From Oleispira sp036960605 (lineage in GTDB: Bacteria > Pseudomonadota > Gammaproteobacteria > Pseudomonadales > Oceanobacteraceae), in contig JBALXI010000006.1 in assembly GCA_036960605.1 (NCBI GenBank), positions 1-64,000 on the forward strand: DNA of 64,000 bases, given 5' to 3'. The first letter of the stretch is position 1; the number at the start of each line of letters is the position of its first letter. Of the stretch, positions 34,111 to 43,933 are shown one piece after another. The position numbers and the translations under genes are program-made. The notes beneath the pieces are model-generated. The model was given only the letters and a program-made list of their open reading frames with translations, made no database searches and was not told the DNA's origin.

Positions 34111-34749
34111 ATGACTATGTCAGATTTGAAAGTAACTTTTAGTCAAGATGACTTTAAAATTATAGCTAAAGAACGTCAGCATGATGGTTTTTTCAAGCTT
34201 GATCGTTTTGATATTCAGCACAAGTTATTCGCTGGCGGCAGTACGGAAACTTTTAGTCGCGAATTATTTGAGCGAGGAGAAGCGGCAGCTGTCCTGCTTT
34301 ATGATCCAGATAAAGACGTTGTAGTATTAACCGAGCAGTTCCGTATAGGCGCTGCGTTTGATAAAGAACAAGCCTCACCTTGGCTGTTGGAGGTCGTAGC
34401 AGGCATGGTCGAGGAAGGCGAACAAGCGGATGAGGTTGCACGCCGTGAAGCCCAGGAAGAGGCGGGCTGCATCATTCACGATCTTATTCCTATTTCTAGC
34501 TATTGGTCATCGCCAGGGGGCACTTCAGAGAAAATACACCTTTATTGTGCTTTGCTAAACAGTGACGGGGTGGAAGGTATTCATGGTCTTGATCATGAAC
34601 AAGAAGATATTTTGGTACGAATTCTTCCGTTCGCACAAGCGTACGGCGGCATTGCTAGCGGTGAAATCAATAATGCGGCCACCATCATTGCTTTACAGTG
34701 GTTAAAATTGAATCGAGATTCGTTAAATTTGGATAATAAAGCGATATAG
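34111..34749 (+). CDS. nudF: ADP-ribose pyrophosphatase (Nudix)
   Basis: Hydrolyses ADP-ribose to AMP and ribose 5-phosphate. The Nudix box (GMVEEGEQADEVARREAQEEAGC, read in two parts) is complete, and the ADPRase-specific SYWSSPGGTSEKIHLYCA follows. 212 aa, normal. It opens the nudF-yqiB-cpdA-yqiA set that in E. coli continues with parE. The start may be ATG 34117 (MSDLK). Confidence 0.93.
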   Translation: MTMSDLKVTFSQDDFKIIAKERQHDGFFKLDRFDIQHKLFAGGSTETFSRELFERGEAAAVLLYDPDKDVVVLTEQFRIGAAFDKEQASPWLLEVVAGMVEEGEQADEVARREAQEEAGCIIHDLIPISSYWSSPGGTSEKIHLYCALLNSDGVEGIHGLDHEQEDILVRILPFAQAYGGIASGEINNAATIIALQWLKLNRDSLNLDNKAI

Positions 34750-34887
34750 CCAGAAAGACTGATTACCTTAGTTGTTAAATTATATGAGTCTTTCCCCTAG
34801 GAAATATTCATGCTTTTCGTTAGGGTGGCGACTGATATAGTAATAAAGTATTAATTCATTGCTAGATGTAGATATAAGGATGAGGTT

Positions 34888-35361
34888 ATGGCATTAAATC
34901 GCCGCTACGTGCCAGACTTAAAAAAAATGGCTGCTGCTTGTGAGGGAAACTACATTCGCTTGAATAAGCTAATGCCTGATTTTGAGCTGGGTTACGAAAA
35001 GTCTTTTTTTATCAGTGGTGATTCAGTGATCGAAAATCCTGACCGTCAAGCGCGAATATCTCTAACAGTGATTGAAAGCTTTCCGTATACCTCAACCATT
35101 GAAGTGGTGCAAAAGGGCCTTTGCCCAGATTGGATTCAGCCACCTTGCATGTTGGTACGCATCTATCATGATGCACGCTCAGCTGAAGTGACTAGCTATC
35201 AAAATCAAAAGCATATTCATGGCAAGTATCAATACCCGAATCCGCAAATGCGTATGCCCGACGAAAAAGCTCAATTGAATCAGTTCTTAGCCGAATGGCT
35301 TACACATTGTCTTAAATATGGTCATGCAGAAGTCGCATTAGATTTTGCCCCCTTGCGTTAA
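34888..35361 (+). CDS. yqiB: DUF1249 family protein (YqiB-like)
   Basis: 157-aa conserved protein of unknown function, found with nudF and cpdA across Gammaproteobacteria. Family stretches are RRYVPDLKKMAAACEGNY, the SLTVIE…YTSTIEV strands and the KYQYPNPQMRMPDEKAQLN…FLAEWL C-terminal block. Good ribosome site (aaggatgagg). Position alone supports the name. Confidence 0.88.
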   Translation: MALNRRYVPDLKKMAAACEGNYIRLNKLMPDFELGYEKSFFISGDSVIENPDRQARISLTVIESFPYTSTIEVVQKGLCPDWIQPPCMLVRIYHDARSAEVTSYQNQKHIHGKYQYPNPQMRMPDEKAQLNQFLAEWLTHCLKYGHAEVALDFAPLR

Positions 35362-35459
35362 TCGCACTCTAAACGTATAAAATGTGACGCAATTCGAAAA
35401 AAAATTGGAAAATGGTCTATATAGTAAGAGACTAGTTTAAAATTGTTGAAAATTTGGAC

Positions 35460-36278
35460 ATGGAGATTCCATTGTATTCGCTAGATGATGAAGGCCCGAT
35501 TCAATTTATCCAAATAACGGATACGCACCTAGTTGAGGCTGCGGACGGACACTTATTGGGGCTAGAAACCCAGAATAGTCTTGAATGCGTACTAAACAGT
35601 GTAAAAACTGAGAACGACGACTTTCATTTCTTTGTGGTGTCAGGTGATTTATCACAAGACGGCTCTCTTGCCTCCTATCAGCGATTGCACGAATCATTAT
35701 CTCCTTTTGAGGCTCCATCCTTCTGGTTTGCAGGAAATCACGATGAGATGGCCAATATGAAGCTTGTGTGCGAAGGCACAGAGCACTTAGAAAACATTAT
35801 TCGCACACCTCATTGGCAGCTTGTCCTATTAGACTCGCAAGTTGAAGGGGCTGTTTTTGGTAATTTAGCCGACGATCAGTTCGAATTACTGGAGCGCGCT
35901 TTAGCGGAACGTCCTGATTTACATACCTTGATTAGCCTACACCACCATCCAATCCCGATGGAAAGTGGCTGGATGGATAAGATCGGGGTGAAAAATGGCG
36001 AAAAATTGATGGCCGTAGCCCGTCAGCATGCCAACGTGAAATGTATATTATGGGGACATGTCCATCAGGATAGCGATCGTATGGTCGATGGCATTCGCAT
36101 GTTATCAACACCATCAACGTGTGTGCAATTTACCCCTAAATCTGATGATTTTGATGTCGATATGATCGCCCCAGGTTATCGTCGTCTACAGCTCAATCCT
36201 GATGGTTCTATCGAAACAGAAATGTCTCGGGTAGAAGGCATTGAATTTGAAATTGATTTATCCGTTAAAGGATATTAA
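35460..36278 (+). CDS. cpdA: 3',5'-cyclic-AMP phosphodiesterase
   Basis: Class III (metallophosphoesterase-fold) cAMP phosphodiesterase. Metal-ligand motifs in order: QITDTHL (D-x-H), SGDLSQDG (GD), AGNHDE (GNHD), SLHHHP, and WGHVHQD (GHxH). About 272 aa, like E. coli CpdA. ATG 35460 is preferred to TTG 35454. Together with the CHASE2 cyclase 3 kb away it could set the cAMP level; that link is functional inference, not an operon. Confidence 0.93.
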   Translation: MEIPLYSLDDEGPIQFIQITDTHLVEAADGHLLGLETQNSLECVLNSVKTENDDFHFFVVSGDLSQDGSLASYQRLHESLSPFEAPSFWFAGNHDEMANMKLVCEGTEHLENIIRTPHWQLVLLDSQVEGAVFGNLADDQFELLERALAERPDLHTLISLHHHPIPMESGWMDKIGVKNGEKLMAVARQHANVKCILWGHVHQDSDRMVDGIRMLSTPSTCVQFTPKSDDFDVDMIAPGYRRLQLNPDGSIETEMSRVEGIEFEIDLSVKGY

Positions 36279-36308
36279 CAATACTACTAAGGCCGTTTTA
36301 CAGCTCTT

Positions 36309-36908
36309 ATGATCCTTCCTAGCAACATAGCCTGTGTCTACTTACATGGCTTTCTAAGCTCGCCAAAATCCAAAAAAGCCCAAGAATTAATACACTTCTT
36401 TGATAATAACCAGATGAAAGGGCAGCTGATCGTGCCGACCTTGTCGTTTGAGCCAGTCGAGGCCATTCAACAAGCACAAGATGCTATCGATACTTTGAAA
36501 CAGCAGCCAGGCATTGACCAAGTTTTTGTTATGGGAAGTTCGTTAGGAGGCTTTTACGCGAATTATCTGGCTGAAAAAGAGAACCTAAAAGCAGTACTGA
36601 TTAATCCTGCAGTACGCCCTTTTGAACTGTTTGATAAATACCTAGGGCTCAACGAGCATTTTTATGACGGCCAAAGCTATCTGTTAGAGTTAAAGCACAT
36701 AGAACAGCTTAAGCAGCTAGAAGTAGCCCAGTTATCGAAACCTAAGGCATTATTTCTGCTATTACAGACCGGTGATGAGACGTTGGACTATCAGTTAGCA
36801 ACAGAGAAATACCAAAACTGCCCGAGCTGGATAGAGCCCGGAGGTAATCATAGTTTCGAAGGATTTAGCGAGCGCTTAGACTCAATTTTCCATTTCGCCT
36901 GTCGTTAG
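36309..36908 (+). CDS. yqiA: YqiA-type alpha/beta-hydrolase esterase
   Basis: 199-aa small esterase of the UPF0227/YqiA family. VYLHGFLSSPKSKKAQ gives the oxyanion-hole segment, GSSLGGFYANYLAE the nucleophile elbow (GxSxG), and the catalytic His is in GGNHSFEGF. Follows cpdA by 30 bp, same order as E. coli cpdA-yqiA-parE. In this genome parE is not next; it lies 8.7 kb further on. Confidence 0.92.
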   Translation: MILPSNIACVYLHGFLSSPKSKKAQELIHFFDNNQMKGQLIVPTLSFEPVEAIQQAQDAIDTLKQQPGIDQVFVMGSSLGGFYANYLAEKENLKAVLINPAVRPFELFDKYLGLNEHFYDGQSYLLELKHIEQLKQLEVAQLSKPKALFLLLQTGDETLDYQLATEKYQNCPSWIEPGGNHSFEGFSERLDSIFHFACR

Positions 36909-36934
36909 CGCGAACACCGCTTAATTGCGGACTT

Positions 36935-37444
36935 TCACAGCTTCACTTTAATACGATTATTCATATCACGGCTTTGGCGAATCAGTTCATTGCCGTCTTC
37001 ACGCTGATTCGACTTTGCCAAGCGATCATACAAGACAATATTGACGGTCGCTGCAAGGTTTAAGCAGCCGCGAGTCGGAATATAAACGACGCTATCGGCA
37101 TTATTGACGACTTTTTGTTTTACGGTGCCATCTTCAGGGCCAAAAATATAAAAGGCATTGTCAGGGTGCTCGAAGTCGGTGAGCGATTCTGCATTTTCTA
37201 CGAGTTCAATCACTACAATTTTCGCGCCTTCTGGAGCACTCTCTATTAAGCAGCTAACTCCTGTTAGCGGAATGCTATCACTTCTATTTTGCGTATCCGT
37301 ACAGAACGCTGCTGCGCGGTTATAGCGTTCACCGGTATATAGAATGCTATCAGCTTGAAAGCAGCCTGCGGCCCTAAGAGCGGCACCGACATTGGTAGGG
37401 CTTTTAGGGTTACTTAGGCCAAGAGTAACGTTGGAATGACTCAT
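36935..37444 (-). CDS. SpoU/TrmH-family RNA methyltransferase
   Basis: SPOUT-fold methyltransferase. N-terminal NPKSPTNVGAALRAAGC (motif 1 with the catalytic Arg-type residue), YIFGPEDGTVKQKVV (motif 2) and YIPTRGCLNLAATVNIVLYDR (motif 3, the knot). 169 aa from the ATG at 37444; the longer frame to 37507 lacks support. The target nucleotide (tRNA or rRNA 2'-O) is not assignable by eye. Convergent with yqiA. Confidence 0.87.
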   Translation of the reverse strand: MSHSNVTLGLSNPKSPTNVGAALRAAGCFQADSILYTGERYNRAAAFCTDTQNRSDSIPLTGVSCLIESAPEGAKIVVIELVENAESLTDFEHPDNAFYIFGPEDGTVKQKVVNNADSVVYIPTRGCLNLAATVNIVLYDRLAKSNQREDGNELIRQSRDMNNRIKVKL

Positions 37445-37591
37445 TAAATTATCTGTCTCATATTGATACATTAAAGGAGAGTATGATTTGTCAGCATGAT
37501 AATACATTCTTAGCGTTATATCTTCATATCACCTTTCGGCTTAGGCTCCTTATGCTAGTCTTTATAGATATATTTCATTGGCGAAAGTCAG

Positions 37592-40138
37592 ATGTTGTCT
37601 AAGGCAAATCTCAAGCAATCTCTTGCATATCTCGTGCTAGCAATGTTAATCATGCTGGTCTATCAGTATGTCGTATCTATATCAGATCCAACGCAAGCCG
37701 CTATTCAGAATGAGCAGAAAGGTTTTAAAATTGAAGAAGCCTTTCTCGTTGATGCGAGCAGTGAATTAACACTTTCGCAGCTATTAGCAGACAAAAATCA
37801 GCTAGTTCAACAGCCGCTGAGTGAGGTTCCATGGAGCTTTACTCAGCAAGCTTATTGGATACATTTAAAAATACACAATAACAATCAGCAAGCGATGGAT
37901 GTCGTCAGCCATTTTTCAAATCCTATGCTAGAACAGCTCACCATTTATCAGGTGCTTTCAAATGAGGTTGTTGAAGAAAAACGTTTAGGCTGGCAAGTAC
38001 CTCAGCTAAACAGGCTTGAACGCAGTATTCCATCGTACGAAATGAAGGTGAATGCACACAATACAGTCGAGCTATACATTCGGATTGCGACCGAAGGTAT
38101 TGCTAAAACCCCGATCAATTTATACGTTAAAGATGATTTCTCAAACTTGGTTCGTTTTACCTTCTTAATTTGGGGGAGCTTTGTTGGCATATTAATAGCG
38201 ATGTCTTTATACAACCTAGTCTTATTTCTAGGCTTAAAAGATAGCGTCTATTTAGTCTATATTGGCTATATTGTTTCAGTTTTAATGATGCTGGGCGTAG
38301 TAATCGGGTTTGGCCATTACATTTGGCCAGAGAGTATTATTCGCTTCTTACGCATAAATATTGTTTCAATTAATACTTCACTGATAATCTTTAGCTTGTC
38401 TTTTGCGCTGTCATTTTTTAATGCCTTAGATAATAAAACCCGTACCGTCATGTTTTGCAGTGGCTATGTTATTTATCTTATCGCCTTTTCATTCATTAGC
38501 ATGCTATTACCAGAATACATCGCAGCCCCCATTTTCTTTGTCAGTATGATTTGTCTTTATCCTGCCGCTATTACTCTTATTATCCAACAATACAAAATAA
38601 ATTACCGTTGGGCGAGGTTGTATCTTATCTCTTGGATACCCCTTATTTTAGGTGGCACTATTCAGCCAATGGGGTTAATCGGTGTTATTGATGATTCTTT
38701 TATAATTCATCACGCGCTTATGATTGGCGTTTTGTTCGAAGTCGTATTAATGGCAATGGCGTTAGCACAACGCATGCAGTTCAAAAAAGAACAGGCTCTT
38801 TTTAATGCGACCCATGAGCCGGAAACACAGCTGGCGAATTCAAATTTATTAGAAGCGAAGATGCAGTCATTAATTAGGCAGGGTAATAGCTTCGCAGTGT
38901 GTATCATCGAGATAACTGATTTTTCGACCTTGTTACCTTATATCAGTAATACCGACAATAATGATATTACGGTGATGGTTGCCCAGGCGATTGAAAGAAA
39001 GTTATGTCATGAAGATAACTTTTATGTGCTCGAAAATAATCAGTATAAAACGACAAAGTTAGCAAAAATTAATGAAGGGGTATTCGCCGTTATTGTTGAA
39101 ATAACGTCGAAATCGAACAAAGAAAAAGAACGTTTAACAAAACAATTAGCATTTTTACAGCAGGATATGGCCAAGGGAGCACAGATAGGAAATTTGTTTA
39201 TTAACCTATCAACCAATGTTGGAATATCTTTATTAGAGCAGCAAGCAGATAGCCAAGTTCAAGATATTATTAAACAAGCCTATCAAGCATTAGAGCAAGG
39301 TAAGCGTGAGACGTTAGGCTTTGGGATTTATCAACCAGAGGAAGCTTTAAATGTTGCTCAAAGACTAGCACTTGCCTCCGACCTACAGCAGGCACTGAGA
39401 AATAATGAGTTAGAACTTTATCATCAGCCACAAATTAACATCGAAGAAAATAGTGTTGATGGATCAGAAGTGCTATTGCGTTGGAAGCATAGGGAATATG
39501 GCAGTATTGCGCCTGATGTATTCATTAAACTGGCTGAAGATACCGGAATCATTAATGAACTGACATTGTGGGTGGTTGCAAAAGCTTGCGATGATTTAGA
39601 GGAGCTAATTAAACTAGGATACGAAAATTATAATGTATCTGTAAATATCAGTGGTAAAGATATTTCAGGAAATAATTTCTTAGACAATATTAAGAAAGTA
39701 ATAAGTAAATATGACATTCCGCTCTCTAATTTAACCTTCGAATTGACAGAGTCAGTTATGGTTAATGATTTCCACCATCTCAGCCAAGTAATGAATGAGC
39801 TATCTTCAATGGGGATTCAGTTAGCGATTGATGATTATGGGACCGGTTATTCATCTTTACTTTATATTTCTCAATTACCTTTTAACGAAATTAAGATTGA
39901 TAAGAGTTTTGTGATGAATCTAGCCGACTCTAAAAGAGATTTAACCATCGTTAGGACGACGATTGAAATGGCAAAAAGTTTAGGGCTAAAAATTGTCGCA
40001 GAGGGCATAGAGAATAAAGCGATTGAAACCATTCTTAAAAAATATGAGTGTCATATTGTTCAGGGTTATTATTATCAAAAACCGACAGCATTTAAAAAAT
40101 ACCTATCTTGGTTAGCTGAATATCAAATCAATCGGTAA
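37592..40138 (+). CDS. 7TMR-DISM sensor with degenerate GGDEF and intact EAL (c-di-GMP phosphodiesterase)
   Basis: 848 aa. One N-terminal TM, a periplasmic 7TMR-DISMED2 β-sandwich (about 50-175), seven TM helices (about 190-400), a decayed GGDEF domain (HEPETQLANSNLLEAKM in place of HDPLTGLPNR; NEGVF in place of GGDEF) and a C-terminal EAL domain (about 590-848). EAL catalytic residues are kept: SEVLLRWKH, NVSVNISG, FELTES, DDYGTGYSS, IDKSFV, AEGIEN and QGYYYQKP. It should degrade c-di-GMP to pGpG in response to an unknown outer ligand; Orn (encoded at 1.9 kb) would finish pGpG. Confidence 0.9.
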   Translation: MLSKANLKQSLAYLVLAMLIMLVYQYVVSISDPTQAAIQNEQKGFKIEEAFLVDASSELTLSQLLADKNQLVQQPLSEVPWSFTQQAYWIHLKIHNNNQQAMDVVSHFSNPMLEQLTIYQVLSNEVVEEKRLGWQVPQLNRLERSIPSYEMKVNAHNTVELYIRIATEGIAKTPINLYVKDDFSNLVRFTFLIWGSFVGILIAMSLYNLVLFLGLKDSVYLVYIGYIVSVLMMLGVVIGFGHYIWPESIIRFLRINIVSINTSLIIFSLSFALSFFNALDNKTRTVMFCSGYVIYLIAFSFISMLLPEYIAAPIFFVSMICLYPAAITLIIQQYKINYRWARLYLISWIPLILGGTIQPMGLIGVIDDSFIIHHALMIGVLFEVVLMAMALAQRMQFKKEQALFNATHEPETQLANSNLLEAKMQSLIRQGNSFAVCIIEITDFSTLLPYISNTDNNDITVMVAQAIERKLCHEDNFYVLENNQYKTTKLAKINEGVFAVIVEITSKSNKEKERLTKQLAFLQQDMAKGAQIGNLFINLSTNVGISLLEQQADSQVQDIIKQAYQALEQGKRETLGFGIYQPEEALNVAQRLALASDLQQALRNNELELYHQPQINIEENSVDGSEVLLRWKHREYGSIAPDVFIKLAEDTGIINELTLWVVAKACDDLEELIKLGYENYNVSVNISGKDISGNNFLDNIKKVISKYDIPLSNLTFELTESVMVNDFHHLSQVMNELSSMGIQLAIDDYGTGYSSLLYISQLPFNEIKIDKSFVMNLADSKRDLTIVRTTIEMAKSLGLKIVAEGIENKAIETILKKYECHIVQGYYYQKPTAFKKYLSWLAEYQINR

Positions 40139-40223
40139 ATGTGACTAAGTTAGTTTGTGCCTTAGTTGTATGGGTTAGAGCAACCTTCCTGTATACATCG
40201 TAATTATATTTTTCTAATATTAG

Positions 40224-41090
40224 CTAGCGCGATTCTTTGTCCTGATACATTTTGAAATCGGCATGAGATAAAAGCTCATCAGAATTTTTACCATTCATAG
40301 GAAAGGTCGCGGAGCCGATACTGCAACGAATATTAAGGACTATCTGATCGATAACTATATTCTCATGCAATGTGGCCGAAAGATTGTTAATGACTTGAGA
40401 AATATCTGATTTCTTAAAGGTATTTTCTAATAAAACAACAAACTCATCTCCGCCAATGCGGGCTACCATATCAGATTTACGAATACAGGCTAGCATTCGA
40501 TCAGCGGCTTCTTTAAGGATTTTATCTCCTATAGAGTGGCCATAACTATCATTTATTTGCTTAAAACTATCAAGATCAAAATACAGCAAGGTGAATGCAG
40601 ATTGATTACGATCGTATTGGTCAATCAAATGCGTAATACGATCAAGCAGTAAGTAGCGATTAGGGATTTGAGTTAAATAGTCATATTGAGCTAAGTGACG
40701 TAAACGCTCGGTTTCTTGGATACGCGCAGTAATATCACGATTAATACCTAAGGCGCCTATCATTTCACCGGCATCATCTAAAATAGGAATACACATTGAC
40801 TCAATCCAACCGGTTGAGCCATCTTTATGCCGCATGCGGACTTCGCCGGTCCACTTTCCGGTTTCAGCCACGGCGGCTAAGACGTCGCGGGTAATGTGAT
40901 CAATATCTTCAGGAACATGAAGAATGCTAACCTTTTGACCCATCACCTCATCCTCACGATAACCGTAAAGAGTTTCAGAGCCTTTATTCCAATCAACAAT
41001 AGTACCCTGAGTATCAGTGACGACAACGGCATCAAATAGATAGTTAAAGGCTTCGGCACGTTGCAATAATCTTTCAGAATTCAAAATCAC
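40224..41090 (-). CDS. PAS-GGDEF diguanylate cyclase
   Basis: 288-aa soluble protein: PAS domain (about 10-125, with GTIVDWNKGSETLYGYREDEVMGQ in parts and the PAC motif GWIESMCIPILD), then a GGDEF domain (about 130-288). The active site RIGGDEFVVLL is intact and the inhibitory I-site RKSD stands five residues upstream (RxxD), so product feedback is expected. The DLDSFKQINDSYGH segment binds GTP. Convergent with the EAL protein, pairing synthesis and breakdown of c-di-GMP. Confidence 0.92.
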   Translation of the reverse strand: MILNSERLLQRAEAFNYLFDAVVVTDTQGTIVDWNKGSETLYGYREDEVMGQKVSILHVPEDIDHITRDVLAAVAETGKWTGEVRMRHKDGSTGWIESMCIPILDDAGEMIGALGINRDITARIQETERLRHLAQYDYLTQIPNRYLLLDRITHLIDQYDRNQSAFTLLYFDLDSFKQINDSYGHSIGDKILKEAADRMLACIRKSDMVARIGGDEFVVLLENTFKKSDISQVINNLSATLHENIVIDQIVLNIRCSIGSATFPMNGKNSDELLSHADFKMYQDKESR

Positions 41091-41284
41091 TCAAACCTAT
41101 TGATATATAGATGATATAACTTAAGAGTAGCAAATAATTCTTCTAATGCCTGCTTCGGCTCAGAGAAGATAAAGGGGGTATGCCGTTTCCTTGTAAAGTA
41201 GATCCCAGCTTTCTGGGAACCATAATCTTATTATGTAATGGTTTTATCTTAAAACTCTACATTCATTAGGTTTATGTCAGTTAC

Positions 41285-41980
41285 TCAAGCGGACGCGTAA
41301 TAAATATTTTTGGGATAAAATCGATAGCTGATACGAGAGCTTTCTGGTGTTGCGTAGTGATAGATTCGGAAACCTAAAAGACAAAGCATCTTTAATTTCC
41401 CTTTTAGCTCGAATCCGTTTCTCTGGTGAGAGATTAGTGAGGGGATATTGTCTGGACTAATTTCACAAAATAGACTACTGGCTTGCGCTGTGTTCAAACT
41501 GTGGAACCAAGAAGTCAAGTGCTGGTTAATTTTTTCTGTTCCTCGGTAGTCAGGATTGATATAAATATCTCGCCACCAGTAATTGAATTCATTAACAGGC
41601 AATATGAATGCAGTATCTGAACAGACTTCAATTTTGTCTTTACTAACCCACACATAACTTACTAATCTGCCTTGATCTTCGATTACCCAGCAGACTTCTT
41701 GTCGGTTAATGGCTGCATTTATTGATACTAAGCTCTGATCGTTGATCCCTTTTAACAATCTCGCATCATGATTAGAAATTGGTTTGGCTTTGAATGTACT
41801 AGCAGATATTAATTGTGAGAGGTTGTTAATGGAGCATTCTAATAAAACTCGCTGATCCCAAGACAGAAACCAATTGCCCGATGGGAACGTTTTTTTTAAT
41901 AGCAGGTTGGATAAACCACGAAAGCCTTTATCGACAAAAATATCAAATGCGGTGGCCAGTTTGTTTTTCAAAATCAACAT
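41285..41980 (-). CDS. GNAT-like acetyltransferase, unknown substrate
   Basis: About 231 aa. The C-terminal half looks like a GNAT fold: EFNYWWRDIYINPDYRGTEKINQHL carries the V/I-x-P-x-x-R-G motif A and SPDNIPSLISHQRNGFELKGK the usual N-x-x-S/A…G-F end. The N-terminal half (FRGLSNLLLKKTFP…) is not assigned. ATG 41980 is preferred; an upstream GTG-region frame to 42004 adds a short hydrophobic stretch. Monocistronic. Confidence 0.65.
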   Translation of the reverse strand: MLILKNKLATAFDIFVDKGFRGLSNLLLKKTFPSGNWFLSWDQRVLLECSINNLSQLISASTFKAKPISNHDARLLKGINDQSLVSINAAINRQEVCWVIEDQGRLVSYVWVSKDKIEVCSDTAFILPVNEFNYWWRDIYINPDYRGTEKINQHLTSWFHSLNTAQASSLFCEISPDNIPSLISHQRNGFELKGKLKMLCLLGFRIYHYATPESSRISYRFYPKNIYYASA

Positions 41981-42264
41981 AAAATGAATCCAGTAAATAA
42001 CCAATTTGTTAGTTAATTTAGTGATTAATAAGTGAATTTAATGATTGCGCGCAGTGTAGAGATCACGATGTTATTAACCACCAATAGATGCGTTCTGGAT
42101 TGAATAATAATATAAAAGGACTAATAAAAAATAGAAGATATCAGCGAGATAATAAATTGTGCATCAAATGATTAGCTACAATCACTTGAATAAGCTCTGC
42201 GGGCTTAGTACAGATAAATAATCAATCAAAGGCTATAGGGAGTAACTTAGACAATCAGCTAATA

Positions 42265-42807
42265 TTATAAATATTGGCTATACACATCAATTTTAGTGGT
42301 TAATCTTGCTGCCAGAAACGGATTGGCTTCACCTAGTTGATTTAATATTATACGAGCTTCATTTTGATAAATGGCAATCTTTTCTTTATGCCAGTGCTTT
42401 GGTGGTGGCTGTAAATTAGTGATGCGATCACATAGCTTAACCATCCAAATCTCGATAGGTTGATTTTTTATCCGACGAAGACTGTCCAGCATCTGTTCAG
42501 GTTTAGAAGGTAACTCTTTATTTTTAGTCAGTGCTAACACGCCCTCGGCAACATCAGCGCCAAACGTATTTTTTATATCATCGAATGTCGTTGAAGTATC
42601 TTCAATCGAATCATGCAATAGTGCGCATAATACTAGAAGGTTAGGATTGTTGATATTGCCATTGGCTATTGTTGCTGTCGCTTCCATTGCCACAAGACCA
42701 AGGTGATTAATGTAGGGAATGTCACTGCCAGGTAGTGTTTGCCCGTTATGACTAGCAGAAGCAAAATTCCATGCCTCTGAGTATTGATCTTGATTCCAAG
42801 TATTCAT
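42265..42807 (-). CDS. HD-domain protein resembling small alarmone ((p)ppGpp) hydrolases
   Basis: 180-aa stand-alone HD phosphohydrolase. The order PYINHLG (His), CALLHDSIEDTSTTFDDI (HD plus ED) and KLCDRITNLQ (Asp, N-L) matches the SpoT/MESH1 hydrolase domain, without synthetase or regulatory domains. It could hydrolyse ppGpp or NADPH as MESH1-type enzymes do; the substrate is inferred from the fold. Single gene with a terminator for the upstream gene in front. Confidence 0.75.
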   Translation of the reverse strand: MNTWNQDQYSEAWNFASASHNGQTLPGSDIPYINHLGLVAMEATATIANGNINNPNLLVLCALLHDSIEDTSTTFDDIKNTFGADVAEGVLALTKNKELPSKPEQMLDSLRRIKNQPIEIWMVKLCDRITNLQPPPKHWHKEKIAIYQNEARIILNQLGEANPFLAARLTTKIDVYSQYL

Positions 42808-42833
42808 AATGTCATGCCCTCACACACATAAAA

Positions 42834-42857
42834 AACCTAATCAAAAATGATTAGGTT
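42834..42857 (-). terminator. Terminator of the DJ-1/PfpI gene
   Basis: AACCTAATCA-aaaa-TGATTAGGTT, perfect 10-bp stem; on the minus strand it runs into TTTTTT. It separates the DJ-1/PfpI gene from the HD gene. Confidence 0.82.
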
Positions 42858-42941
42858 ATAAATTTATACCATTCCACCAACGTAGCTGACCTAAATAGTA
42901 GTTGAGGTCATAGCGGAATGGCGCCTCAGATTTTCACATAA

Positions 42942-43787
42942 TTACTTCTTAAATCTACTCAGGATTTCTTGTGCAACATTGACCGCTGAAGCCGGGTTTT
43001 GACCTGTGATTAACTCTCGGTCAATGACAACATTAGGATGCCAAACTTTTGCACTTTGGCTATATTCACCGCCTGCCAATTCTAACGCTGTCTGCGGATA
43101 GAATTTCATCTCGCCACCGCCTAACCAACCTTTACCGGCTTCCTCTTCATTATTACTAAAAACAGTCATGTTGTAGCCGTCATAAATCCAGTCTTGTGGT
43201 TTTTTCGGAGCTTTACCCGCGTTTAACGAGGCTACAAATTGCTCTGCATTGGGTAATGTTGAAATCAAGGCAATGGGGCCATGGCACACTAACGCGGTCA
43301 CTTTTTGATTATTATGAAAGTTAGTTAACAAAGCTCCCATTTGCTTATCTTGTAATAAATCATTCATCGGTGCATGACCACCGGGTACATAAATGGCATC
43401 AAAATGGTCATAACCTATCTGTTCTACTCGGCTCAAACTGATCACCGGTGACTCAGATGTATCGACCAATTTCAATGATTCAAGCAATGCTTTATGTTCT
43501 TTCAGTGCTTGCTCATTGGCAAAAAACATAACGTTGTCAGATACCTTATCCATAGTCGGTGCCAAACCTTTCGGGGTAGCAAAAGTCAACTCATGGCCAG
43601 CATCCAAGAAAAGTTTTACCGGCTGCATCAATTCATTCAAATAGAAGCCTGTTTGATATACATCAGTCCCTTTTAGCTTTAATTGGTCTTTATCAGACAT
43701 AACGACCAGGATGTTCTCCGCAGCAGCCATCTGGCTACCCGCAACAAAGAGTAAGCTCGTTAAGACAGATTTAGTAAGATTTTTCAT
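42942..43787 (-). CDS. Exported DJ-1/PfpI-family (Hsp31-like) protein
   Basis: About 281 aa with an N-terminal signal peptide (MKNLTKSVLTSLLFVAGSQMAAA). The class I glutamine-amidotransferase fold has YVPGGHAPMNDL and the nucleophile elbow ALVCHGPIAL with Cys. Relatives are glyoxalase III/deglycase-like (HchA group); a periplasmic location is unusual for them. ATG 43787 with AGGTG in front is chosen over GTG 43796. It is divergent from a LysR gene, its likely regulator. Confidence 0.83.
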   Translation of the reverse strand: MKNLTKSVLTSLLFVAGSQMAAAENILVVMSDKDQLKLKGTDVYQTGFYLNELMQPVKLFLDAGHELTFATPKGLAPTMDKVSDNVMFFANEQALKEHKALLESLKLVDTSESPVISLSRVEQIGYDHFDAIYVPGGHAPMNDLLQDKQMGALLTNFHNNQKVTALVCHGPIALISTLPNAEQFVASLNAGKAPKKPQDWIYDGYNMTVFSNNEEEAGKGWLGGGEMKFYPQTALELAGGEYSQSAKVWHPNVVIDRELITGQNPASAVNVAQEILSRFKK

Positions 43788-43933
43788 TGTGTGCACCTAT
43801 TATTTCGTTTGCCCACTAACCGTGGCTATAATTTCCAAATAACCAATTAAATTTGATGTATTTGGCTGTTTTTTATCTTGAAGCTAGCTTACAAGCTGAA
43901 ATGGGATAGAAAAACCCTGAATGTGTGTATAGT

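Noticed and set aside
41180..41240. Possible c-di-GMP riboswitch near the GGDEF gene (cccagctttctggg hairpin)
   Set aside because: It lies on the 5' side of the gene only on the minus strand, is a simple hairpin, and lacks the conserved GEMM-type core.
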